Shown: positions 22,755-33,300 of the stretch, piece by piece
Layout: each line of letters starts with the position of its first letter
Numbering within the stretch: the stretch's first letter is position 1
Assembly: GCF_000524195.1 (NCBI RefSeq)
Contig: NW_020170463.1
Coordinates: 305,200 to 369,199, forward strand
Source: Echinococcus granulosus
Taxonomy: Eukaryota; Platyhelminthes; Cestoda; Cyclophyllidea; Taeniidae
Direction: 5' to 3'
DNA length: 64,000 nucleotides
Made by a program: the position numbers and the translations under genes
Notes under the pieces: model-generated
Seen by the model: only the letters and a program-made list of their open reading frames with translations
Told to the model about the DNA's origin: nothing
The model's database searches: none

Positions 22755-24134
22755 CTACTGAACCATCTTGAAGGTGCCATCGTGCGACCGCTTGTAGGAA
22801 GGTGTGCCTGGAAGCCTGAATCCAACACTTGTCGGCAAGGGAGGCAGACCAGGATCCCCATTCATGAGAAGGATATCACCGTTCTCCACAGAAGACTTAT
22901 GTCGTGGTACCATGTTGAGAAAGTCTGGTATAGAGGCTCGGTAGCCTGGAGGTGGTAATTCGGTCGAATATGCACTTCCACGTAGATGCGAATAAGCCAG
23001 ACCGGAGAAAGGTGGTCGGAAAGAGTATTGACTACGCGTTTCACTCAGAAGGTTTGAACATGAGTTCTGTAATGGTGTCCCATAGAACCACGTGCCACCG
23101 TTACTCAGAGAGGCTCGATGCAGTTCCTCACAGGAAGCAGTTCCGCAGATGATGTGCTTCAAGGAGGTAGCAGAGTATCGACGTTGGAAGGTATTGCGTT
23201 CCTCCCTTTGTTTCTTTGCTCTAACTCGTCGTCGAATTATTAGTGCGACAATGAGACAAATTAAGAGGACTGTGAGTACAGTGCACCAGATTATTACTGA
23301 CAACAAAAGGGGCTTCATACGAGTACTCCCTTCCGCCGCGCGTAGGCCACTTTCTTCAACCTCTTCCAGCTCAACCTTCCAACCGTTCGATGCATTTACA
23401 CTTACTATGTAATCGTCAAAAGAGCCATTTTTTGGACAGCCCAGAGCTTTGCTCAAAGTTGGACAATTGTCCATGTACACCATAGTAAGAGAATCCAGTG
23501 TTCCTCCAGATCTGACCGATTCGTGCAATGGAAATGTTAGTATTGCGGACTTTTCAATGGGTTTTTCTCCAACACACTTGTGACACCTAACCTCCACGTT
23601 TACTTCTATAGGCATACTGGGATCCTGTGGTTGTAGACGAAGAAAGGTTGGAATATCTACATTTCCTCTGATATCATTAGGCAGTTTAGGGAGTCGATCA
23701 CTGTCAAGAGTTAGTGACGCAATTTTCGAGTGCTTCATAAGTGTGTCTGGGTGAATAGTGCCCACTTGAAGGACTTCCAAATTGGTTAGAACACCTTCAA
23801 GTCCAGCAAAAGAAGTTGTAGTGAGCTCAAGGATGTTCATGTTGAGGAAAATATTTAATGTTCCCTCTGAATTCAATTTGGTGAGGTCTTTCAACCCTTC
23901 TGGAAGTATTCTTCGTATACTGCTACGATTGCCGATTATTATTCTGTCATTTAGCAAGTCTTTTTGGCAAGGAACTTGTGTCTTGAAATTTACATGTGGA
24001 ATTGCAGAACAAAGGAGCTCCTGATCTGCAGAAAGGGAACAGGTGAATGGACATTCCTCGGAGTTGGGAGATTGGGCGAGCGCTGCTGCCAACACCGTAC
24101 TCAGTAGGGAAATTAGGCTCATAAATGGCCTCAT
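22755..24134 (-). CDS. leucine-rich type I transmembrane protein, single exon
   Basis: An intronless frame of 459 residues from an ATG at 24,134. The frame stays open a few codons upstream but only to a TTG. Residues 1-20 form a signal peptide ending in a run of Ala and Leu. A cysteine-containing cap resembling an LRR N-terminal flank follows (C28, C32, C42, C56). Weak leucine-rich repeats span about 78-155. Four more cysteines (C184, C187, C224, C233) follow before a single membrane segment at about 276-300 and a RRRVRAKK stop-transfer run. The 159-residue tail is rich in Ser, Tyr and Pro and contains PPPGY (394-398), a PPxY motif known to bind WW domains such as those of NEDD4-type ligases. 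It is probably a cell-surface adhesion or signalling protein. The repeats are too degenerate to assign a family. A decayed inverted partial copy lies about 2.2 kb from its start. Confidence 0.75.
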   Translation of the reverse strand: MRPFMSLISLLSTVLAAALAQSPNSEECPFTCSLSADQELLCSAIPHVNFKTQVPCQKDLLNDRIIIGNRSSIRRILPEGLKDLTKLNSEGTLNIFLNMNILELTTTSFAGLEGVLTNLEVLQVGTIHPDTLMKHSKIASLTLDSDRLPKLPNDIRGNVDIPTFLRLQPQDPSMPIEVNVEVRCHKCVGEKPIEKSAILTFPLHESVRSGGTLDSLTMVYMDNCPTLSKALGCPKNGSFDDYIVSVNASNGWKVELEEVEESGLRAAEGSTRMKPLLLSVIIWCTVLTVLLICLIVALIIRRRVRAKKQREERNTFQRRYSATSLKHIICGTASCEELHRASLSNGGTWFYGTPLQNSCSNLLSETRSQYSFRPPFSGLAYSHLRGSAYSTELPPPGYRASIPDFLNMVPRHKSSVENGDILLMNGDPGLPPLPTSVGFRLPGTPSYKRSHDGTFKMVQ

Positions 24135-26303
24135 CCAGACTTGCCCTTGATAATTAGGGCGCAAAAGTCACGGTGACTCTACCTTAAAGCTCTTAAATTG
24201 ACATTATTACAGCCATGGTCTCCGAATCAGCTGTACAGTTGCCCGCAGGCTCACCGATTGGTGGAATTCTCCTGTCTGCACGATGATTGGTCATAATGGA
24301 AGCCAATGAATGAACTGTAAACCACCTTGGCGTTGAGGTTCACAATGCTTGTGAAGGTACTACGAAACTGAGATGTTTGGCGTCAAATTGGACCTTGAAC
24401 TATTAAGTAAATGCTCAAATTGGCGATAATAAAATGAGGTTCTGTATTTCTTTTGCATCATGATGAGTTGCAGGGTTTAATCTTGTGGATAACCATTTAC
24501 AGTAACCATCATCAATTTCGGAAAGTATTTAAAAGTGCTTTTATCTGCGAATTCAGGAATGCTTTTTTAGGCATAAGAGCTAATTGATTTCCGCAGCTTA
24601 AATACTTGGTTATCACTAGCTTTCCAGCTCGTTTGCCTTTCACTGACAAGTGCGTCGCATACATGCAACGTGGGGAGCGCAGGTGTAAATATGAGGTGTC
24701 ACAAATGTTCGTGATGCTGGTAGTAACCTTGGCAGCGGGTATACAATGGAAGAGATTAACATCCGGACCCAAAAGTAAAAATAAGAATAATTCTTTTTAG
24801 CACCGTGCCTCAGTAATCACCCAAATAAACGTGCAAAACAATAAAGTCCGCAATTTGTTTTGATGTTCGTTAATGCCGCCGATCTGGATTATGGATCACC
24901 AAATTCCCCATTTTATGCCAACAATATATACAAAGATTGGGGCTCTTTACAATAAACACTGAAATGTTTTAAACTACTTTCTGGACCTGTTTTCGCATTT
25001 CTAGGATTCTCAATCTACTAGGATAAAAGTGAGGAATTAGGAATTCGTTTTCTTCCCACGTCACAATCCGGCCAAAAGTACTCCATCCATCCATTAATTA
25101 TGCAGGCTATGAAAAGCATGTATTACAGCCTAAGATGTGAGCTGTTTTTTGTTTTTATGGTGATGTGACAAACTTTGGGCCGGTTTTTAGGGCAAGAATT
25201 CACTTTCAACCCTAAGGGAAATGCACAACTAATCGCTCAATGTAAATCGGCTCGAAAAGTCAAAAGAAGGAAAGGAGGACGCTAAAAAAATTTAGGGAGT
25301 TTAGTTTTTATTAATTGACCTGAAGAATGGAGTTTAGCAGTTGACTGCGATAACTTGGGTGCGAAGTTTGAAGAATGCATCTAAAATCTCTCCAATTTCA
25401 TTTTTTTAATCACCTACATCCACAAAATAGCATTGGAGGGCTCGGAATCACACTTTAAACTTCTTCAAAGATGGACACGGAAACTCCTGCATCTCGAATA
25501 AAGAAGCATTTTCTCCATGAAAATGATTGTTTTTGTTTCAGCAAGTTCCACATTTCCAGTCCACCGCAATACGCGAGTAACCTTTAGTTTAATTCGCATT
25601 AAGCCTATTTACTTCCGGGTGTAAACAAATGCCGAGCCTGCATGACTTGAACATTTGAATTGACGAAGAAACCGAATGGCTAATATTTGGAACACTTTGA
25701 CCAGAAATGAGAGTCTTTATGCTTGTGTCGCGTATTGCGTTATCCGACCCTGTCACCGACGCGGCTCCTGATTAGCGAATCGCATTTACTCTCAATTTTT
25801 ACATTGTTTACATTACATCTTGGAGAGATGTTGGCACAAGTCATGGAAGCCAAGTTGCACATGAAAAGGTATAAATAGTTCAGATGTTATCTTCCACTGT
25901 AATTGTAGTTGATGAAGTTAGCCAGACGTTGAGATGTCAATGCAATTTGCTCATTTCCCAATCTTGGAAGGTTTTACTGGAATCGTAGACTTTCCAGACA
26001 ATGGTGAAAACTTCCCTTTTGCCTAATTGGACGTACATATCGAATGTACAAATGAACCGAAAGAGGCCAGTCTCCTTGGGAGTTCTACTTCTAGACAAAC
26101 GGATTACCTCTGCCCAAGCTGATGTCTACCTCTAGACCAGACTGTGTCAAAAGTAGAGTGACTATGGCATTCAAGCAAACAAAAATAATGAATTTTGACA
26201 CTTGGGTTAGCCCCTCTAGATCAACCACTGACTTTGTCTTTTCCGTTGGACATAGAAAGACTGTTTGATGCCTGTCTGGGAGTAATTAAAATTTTCGGCA
26301 CAA
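24135..26303. other. intergenic, upstream of LRR gene
   Basis: This is the putative promoter region of the LRR gene plus AT-rich DNA. No exon, RNA gene or recognised repeat was found. Confidence 0.4.
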
Positions 26304-26630
26304 GTTAGAGCGAAGAAGCAGAGAGAGGAACGCAATACCTTCCAGCATCGATACTGCGCCACCTTTTTGAAGCACATTTGTGAGAAACTGCAGCGAGTCT
26401 CTCTGAGCAACGGTGGAAAGGGGGTCTATGGAATATCCGCACAGAACTCATATTCAGTACTCCTTCTGACCACATCTACCGCCAGATAATAAAGTCTCTC
26501 TACCAAACTCTCTCAACATAGTGCTACGAAATGGGCCGTCTGCGGAGAATCCTGACATCCTCCTCATGAACGGGGGTCTGGTCTGCTTCCCTTGCCGACA
26601 AGTGTTAGGTTTAGGGTGTCAGGCGTGATC
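26304..26630 (+). pseudogene. decayed inverted partial copy of the LRR transmembrane gene
   Basis: The plus strand starts VRAKKQREERNTFQ, as in residues 304-317 of the neighbouring LRR protein. It keeps the frame for about 61 codons (including KHICEKLQRVSLSNGG) to a TAA at 26,487-26,489. Nucleotide similarity then continues out of frame through the regions matching the PDFLNMVP and LPPLPTSVG segments, ending near 26,630. The signal peptide, LRRs and membrane segment are missing or unrecognisable, and small deletions and a stop are present. Orientation is opposite to the parent, so the pair forms a long, imperfect inverted repeat. It is a pseudogene unless spliced in an unseen way. Confidence 0.8.
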
Positions 26631-28481
26631 GCATCACCTAACTTAGTTGAGACCCTCCCATCTGATAAAGCAAGTATTTTCGGGCTCACGAAGAAAGCGT
26701 TTGACGACGCGATACATACACGTACATATGGAGACGGGGCGATAAAACCTCGCCAGTGGATGATCAGTGAATTGCTCCCTCCGTCAATGCTTACCACAAT
26801 AGGTTATAACAGGCTTATTGTATCTGCGTTCTTCTAAGAGGAGGATGTGTGAAAACTAAACCAACTTTAGACACCAAATGATCTACTTACGTCACATCAA
26901 ATTTCCTGACTAAAGACAGCAAACATTAATGTCTCAACTATTAAAAGGACGCACAAAGTGGCCTCAAAATCACTTAGGGATGGGACTAGACTTCCAGGTG
27001 GATCAAATTTTGACTGGTGAAGGACCAAATTTACACATGATCGTGAGGTCGGTAACTCACCTGCAGAAGAAACGTAACTAATGGAGCGAGTTCTTACGGT
27101 GAAAGTAAGACCGTATGAGTAAGAGCGCTAGGCAAAATCGACTGAGTCTTAAAATAACATGTCTATTTACATAGCCGAGGCTCATCACTTGGTAAAGTCT
27201 CTCAATCGTAAAACACCAATTTTTAGCCTCTCCTCATGGTAAGTTTTGCCTCCGTTGACCTACCTCAACCTCCAGAAGGCGTATCAGGTACGCCACACCT
27301 TTGCTCGATTTAACCCATCTTCTCAGGGTTTGAATGGTGTGATGAAATGACTTTTTAGTAAAGCAGAAGGGGAGATAATAGGGTAAGTGGAGTACTAACG
27401 TGACACCTTGAGGTCTTCACCCACTCATGAATCACATAACGGTGAAATCATATGTGCAGCAGTAAATACGGTCTCTAGAGTAACATTTTTGCAACTGCTC
27501 AATTTAATGCAGGCTCTTTTTACCAGTTCTGGGTCGTTATTAAGTAACAAAACCTCTCAGTGCCCCCAATGCTTGTCGGTGCTGCCTGATCTCATGCTGA
27601 CTAATTTTTGCCTAGCAATGAGTCACTTATGTTTTGCAGTCTGGAGGGTCTCGTATTATAACATCTCTCGTGTAATCCTACACTTTGTTATTCGTCCAAA
27701 TGAGTGGAATGCCACCGGGTTACAAAACCTTCACTCTTGAGGGTGTTTTCGACAGCGCCAATCAGCATTCAACTAGGCTTGGAAATAAGTTGACAGCAAA
27801 TTGTGTCAAGGTGGTCTGAAGAAATGCCAGAAGCTAATGGCCTAACATGCCGAAATTCTCCTCTCCTTACCTCCCCCCACCCTAATAGCAAAATATGGGT
27901 CCATTTGGTTTGAGGGAGACTTTTACTTCCAAGTAGAACCTCAATTTGGAATTGGGGAGCTATGCCTCCATTAGACCAATAAAAAAATGCTTGTGTAGAT
28001 GCAAAAAATTTCTTTTTAATCCTGTATTTCAATCCGTTTATTTTCTAGCCCTACAAAGGTGGCCAACTGATTGAGGCCAACATCAAGACCGGTTTGATTT
28101 GTGGCAAATGGAGACTCTTGACCTGACAACTGAAGCCTCTGCTTTTCTGGTAACGAGAGTTGATACGTCTATGCGCATCATTTTGACAGTGTCAGTGTAC
28201 TTTGGATGATGGGGGGTTATTACTTTATTTTCAGACGTCAATTTCGTGGCTTGTCTGCGATTTTGTGAGGTAAAAAGTGTGCTAGTCCTTGAGGAAAAAA
28301 TAAAATAAAGGCAGAGATAACGAGGCATGACCTTAAAAGGAAGACTAAGACACCGTGACGATGGTGATACGTCATGCCTAAATCAGTCATCGCGTTAACA
28401 AACGAAGCTTCCTCGTCTCGCCCTCCTACAAGAATAGGGCTGTCGATCTAATTGTTGGACGTCGCAAATTTTTTCTCTTAC
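26631..28481. other. intergenic, nothing recognised
   Basis: Short open frames only, such as 27,408-27,740 plus, with no motif. A minus-strand stretch ending in an acceptor-like TTTTTTCCTCAAG near 28,280 could carry a short terminal exon of the candidate gene just to the right, with an in-frame stop after about 16 codons. Confidence 0.35.
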
Positions 28482-28707
28482 CGCGGAACGTTATTGTGGC
28501 CATTGCACGACCACTAGAGCCGGCATCCCGCCGACAGTTGACACAGGGAGGACGCCTGTATGAGTCTCTTAGCCCACCTGTACACGCATTCAGGCGTAGG
28601 CTCATTCCCATTGACGTGTAAACAAGGCGTAGACATGTGTCACCGTCGCGGAAAAAAAGATGCCAGATGTTAGGCTCGGAATCTACTGTGCGTGGCACGC
28701 TAAACAC
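28482..28707 (-). CDS. candidate internal exon, unknown gene
   Basis: A 226-base stretch is open on the minus strand, between an acceptor (ATTCACATTCAG) and a strong donor (CGCG|GTAAGAG). The peptide begins VFSVPRTVDSEPNIWHLFF and contains DGDTCLRLVY and MSLRLNACTGG. It then has a cysteine pair PPCVNCRRDA and ends near RAMATITFRG. The balanced composition and clean splice sites argue for a real exon. I do not recognise the domain. It lies downstream of the GALK2 stop on the same strand, so it would belong to a separate gene. Confidence 0.4.
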
Positions 28708-30350
28708 CTGAATGTGAATATCACCGAGGTGAAGGCCTCCCCAAAGCTATTTATGGGGTGTTTTATCAGAACTCCAAGAGGGACTGAGAGTCTAGTAGCA
28801 TAGGTAGCATCAGTAGGGTGCTAAAACACCGGCAGGAGTGATTAAGGCGCGTTGTTTACTTGAAGCGCCCCTTTCCTCTAATAGCAAAGGCCTGAAGTAT
28901 CCCTGATGCACAATGTTTTCTCACCCATGTGAGATCAACCACGTTGAAGTGGACTAATCAGTTATGCAATGGTACGAAGATCACAATGCGGTATAGCACT
29001 TTTTGAGGGAATTGAGTATGCGCTGAGAACAAATTACAAAGGCTATTCCCACGGTGCAGAATCACGTGAGAGATATCACTTTAAGAGGGTTGAAGTAGCA
29101 TAATGATGTGAACCCAACACGTGGTGGTGAGGTGTTAACTAGTCAAACCTTTGAGCGGGAGCAGTAAAAGTGGGTGACTAATTACAGCATTTCTTGGTGC
29201 TTTAATCCTCTCTGTCGCATGGCTGTATAGTCTGTCTTCCCTCCATCGCTGTCTCACCTACAGCTTGGACCCCACATTTCTCTTCACCTTCTAATGAGTT
29301 TTATGCCGAGGATAAAATTTCTGCTGGAAAAATAATACGGTAAATTATATTCCAAAATAGCAAAATGGGCTTTCTGTGTTGAAACAGCTATCCGTAACTC
29401 AGCTAAAATACCTTCCAATTGACACGCAGTATACTACTTATATCACAAGAGTAGGTTAACCGGTATTCACCACTCATGAAAAAATAATAATGCAATGGTT
29501 TAACACTAGCAAAGTGACAGAGAAAATGTCCAACACTCCTTATTTTTGTTATTATTTGGGGCGTAATCACTTCAGAATAGTACAAGCGCGATTGCCAATT
29601 TTTAATTGCTGTTTACTCGCTCATGGAATGTGATGATGGTTACCTGTGTGGTTACATAACTCATCAAAACAAATTTAAACAACATGTTGGGTGGTTACTA
29701 CTACTCGAATTCCAAATTCAGATTGTTGACTCGGTGGTTCTAAGCCAAGTGCACATCTTCACTTATTTACGGAATAATTAATTAGATGTGCGACCCAGTA
29801 ACGCCGAGGATGTGGAATCATCCAGAATAAACTGCCTGTATCTATTTCTAGACCACCTAATAAGACGTACTACTTATTTTCTCAAGGGATATAGCTTTTG
29901 TTTTCCTGTTTAGAAATTTATGTTACTTTTGTTGCACCAATTGTGCCCTTAATTCCGAAGAAGAATTACACAGTGGCTTAAAATTGCCTGCACTGAGGTG
30001 CAACATCTCGAACCATCTTCCAAGTGTGTCAAACAATTACCATAATGACTGTATGTGGTTAACGTAGGACCCATGCTCTATTCTAAAAGTACACAGGAAA
30101 AATGCTAGGAATACTTAGGTATTATCTACTTATCAAAAGGATAAAATTTTGCCAAGAAGACCGTTACAAAGTTTTAAAGGGTTTAAAAAATGCAGGATAA
30201 ATAATTGAAGATATAAGGACAGGTAATGAAGTTTAAAAATCACCCACAATCTTACATAAACAAAGGTCGCAAATCTGCCAAGTGTGGAGTTCTTTTTGGG
30301 TGTTGTTACCTAGAAGCAAAAAGTGGGAAGCAATGGAAAGTCAATCTCAT
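28708..30350. other. 3' flank of GALK2, nothing recognised
   Basis: AT-rich spacer downstream of the GALK2 stop. No exon or repeat was recognised. Confidence 0.4.
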
Positions 30351-33300
30351 TTACGGGGTAATGTCGACAAAACCCGCAGCTTTTCCAGGTAATGTAAAAA
30401 ATAGTTTTTGAGAAACTGCATCTGGAGACGTGTTGTAGTATGTCTTTGCAACAATCTCCAAAAATTGCTGAATATGGTCTTCTGCAACTAAGGAAATCAC
30501 ACAACCTCCCCAACCTGCTCCGGTTAATCGACTTCCATAGCTGCCAGCAGATCTACAGAAGAAAAAAAAACAGGAAAATGCTGCAGGTCTAGGTTTAGCC
30601 TAATGAATACATCCACAAATCGTTTATCCACCCAAACATTTCAGTTCTCACGCCATATCGGTGGTCCGATGTTTCATCCAAGTAGTTCTCTCTAGAGAGA
30701 TCTCGGACAGTAGAAAAAGTTTACTTCATGGGGATGACGTTTCCTTGCATAACAACCAATTTATTTGATCTGTTTGGAATTTCCTTTACTTGATCTCAGT
30801 GTATCGTACTCAGTAAGTTCAATGGATATTTGGGATGCCCGATGCAATCCTCGTCCTACTTCTCTGCTCATTTGAACCTTGACTTATACCCTCCAATGGC
30901 ATAGAGATGGACGGAGGTTGACAAAGTTCACACCCGATTTGTGTGAGGGGCTTTTTTCCCATGCAAAACTAAAAGGCGCTTGACTCATTGTAAACTGTCA
31001 AGACAAGCGTAAATCTGGTAAAAAATTACCCTAATTCGACGATTCTGTTGAAGGCGGGTGACATTTCTGATGACAGACCCAAGTTGTAAACGAATCATCG
31101 GTGAGCCCACTTTTGGCATTACTTATTTAATAATTGAAAGCTGAAATTCGACGTGTTCTTCTCACTTTATTCGTATATTTAATAGCATAGAGGGAATGAG
31201 CTCAATCAAAAGGACTTAGTGCTTTCGCTACTGAGGTCTAGCTTAAAGGCTAATTGACAACTCAGTCCTCCAAATTATCCTCACACAGAGAACAGGTGAA
31301 ATCCAGTTTGTGGTTGTAAGCTCAACCACTTGCCTCTTCGCGACACGATTCAGTTCAGCCACAGCTCTCAGAAACTGGCAAAGAACACTGGCCGGACTCC
31401 ACCAAGAAAATCGAGGTGGTACTCGTATACAACGCTGGTTGTAAATGCGTCCATGCCATAAAGCACGGTAGATACTTCAATTTGTGCCTCAGAAAGTATC
31501 CAACATCCTGAGCATGCCAAAATTTTAACAACTTAGTTTGCATTATATGTTAGGCTGTTCGCGATTGTGCCTATGCTAGGGGCCGAAAAGAAAACAACTT
31601 CTTCCAAGGGCCATCCATCACTTCGTGAACCAAAGAGGTTTTTCCATTCGCCGGATTTCACATGTCTTAAATTCCCCCCGACTTGATTCAGAGGGACAAA
31701 TTTTGCGGTATTGCGTAAATATGTCTAAACACACCAAAGTGGACTAAGACCTCTCCATCAACTGCCTTTGTGGAGTGCCTGTCAAGTGTGTCTGTTGACC
31801 GGGCTTCATTTATGGAAAACACAGACTAAATCACCATTTTTTGTTAAAAAAAGAATCGCTAGATTCTAATTAGGCGTATTTGGGTGATGTGTTATAGTTA
31901 AAAGTGTCAAGGGGCTTGTCACTTGAAGGCGGAGCAAAAACTGAGCGTGAGAGCTGGGATAAGGTGAAACTCCGAAGCCCCAAACACAAAAGCATGATAT
32001 GGTTGGGCATGATTGAAGCGGTTATGGTCGCTATCATTGCCTGGAAATAAAAGATTTATTACCCTGCGCAGGCAACATCTGCCATTCTCTGTAATCACTG
32101 TCTTTGTTTTGTTGTGAGAACAACTTATCTCTCGACTACCTCCATTTCAGCAATTTTGACTTCTCATTCCATGTGGGGCTTTAAACGGAAGGCATTTCTT
32201 GCAGCGGCATGGTGGCATAACAAGGCTTTTAACATCCATAAATATCTTTTAAAAAGGAGACACAGAGGGATAATAAAATCATGTTTAGGAATAGTTTACG
32301 AGGCCTAGTTTAACATCTAGACATTATCAATTTAATAAATGACGACATGGGAGCGATAAACCGTTCCAAGCAGTCTCCATTCAAGAAAATGAAATAAAAA
32401 CTTTCATTTTCGCGAAACATTTTGCTTTGTGTTTAAGAAGGACTGAAAATGAATTATCTGGAATTTACAAGAAATAATGGACGGCTGCTTGATGATACTA
32501 CTAATTACGAAATTAGGGTGTACAACAAAACGGCATTACTTGATCACTGTTACTAGGTATTTGGTAACCAACTTGGTATCATAGCCTTCTGTCTATGCCC
32601 ACAGTCTCTCAGCCCTTCTGCAAGTTAATAATAAGCGCTTTTTCCTAATAACACTGCGTGCTATTGTAGTGCTTTGATACATTGAATGTATTTGACTACG
32701 TGGCCACGTTGTGCTTCCGCTCTTAGGCATAGCCTCCTACCTCTCCTCGATACATTAGTAACATTTAGCCTTCCCTACTACTTTGGCTTACTACGACTTT
32801 TGAGAAGGCTCGGGGCACATGACTACGTCGTCAAAAGTGACTCAGAATGCCACAAGCTTTGTGAGAGTAATTAAAACAAAGAAAATTAAACACAGGCGGG
32901 ATAGCAACTTTCAGTCCGGCACAAGTTTCTTCAAAACGTGCACCACGTTATCATTGGAATGTGTCCGCCTCCTCCTCCTTTGCAAAATGTGCACAAATGA
33001 ATAGGCGATAAAATAAACGACTTAGGTTTCCACCAGGTGCATCAAATTTGCCGAATTGGCGCCAAAAGAGGGCCTTATTGATTCTGACAAAAGGGCATCT
33101 ACACCAAGTCGGAGATCCCTCCCTAGTTTTTCTTTATTTAGACCATGGTCCATGGCTTGATGGCGTGGCATTTATATTTTTGACTAGTATAATTAATTAG
33201 AGAAGGTTGAAAGGTTCGGTAATCATGGTAACTTGGCGCAAGAGAGGGGGCTTCTTCAATCTCTCTCATTTCGACGACCATCTTATGTTTACAGGCTCTA

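Noticed and set aside
23092..23412. Plus-strand open frame antisense to the LRR gene tail
   Set aside because: It resembles the minus-strand frame at 26,216-26,410 only because the pseudogene is an inverted copy of the LRR gene. Both are shadows.
24135..24164. Extension of the LRR protein by ten residues upstream
   Set aside because: The upstream start would be TTG. The ATG at 24,134 is followed directly by a good signal peptide.
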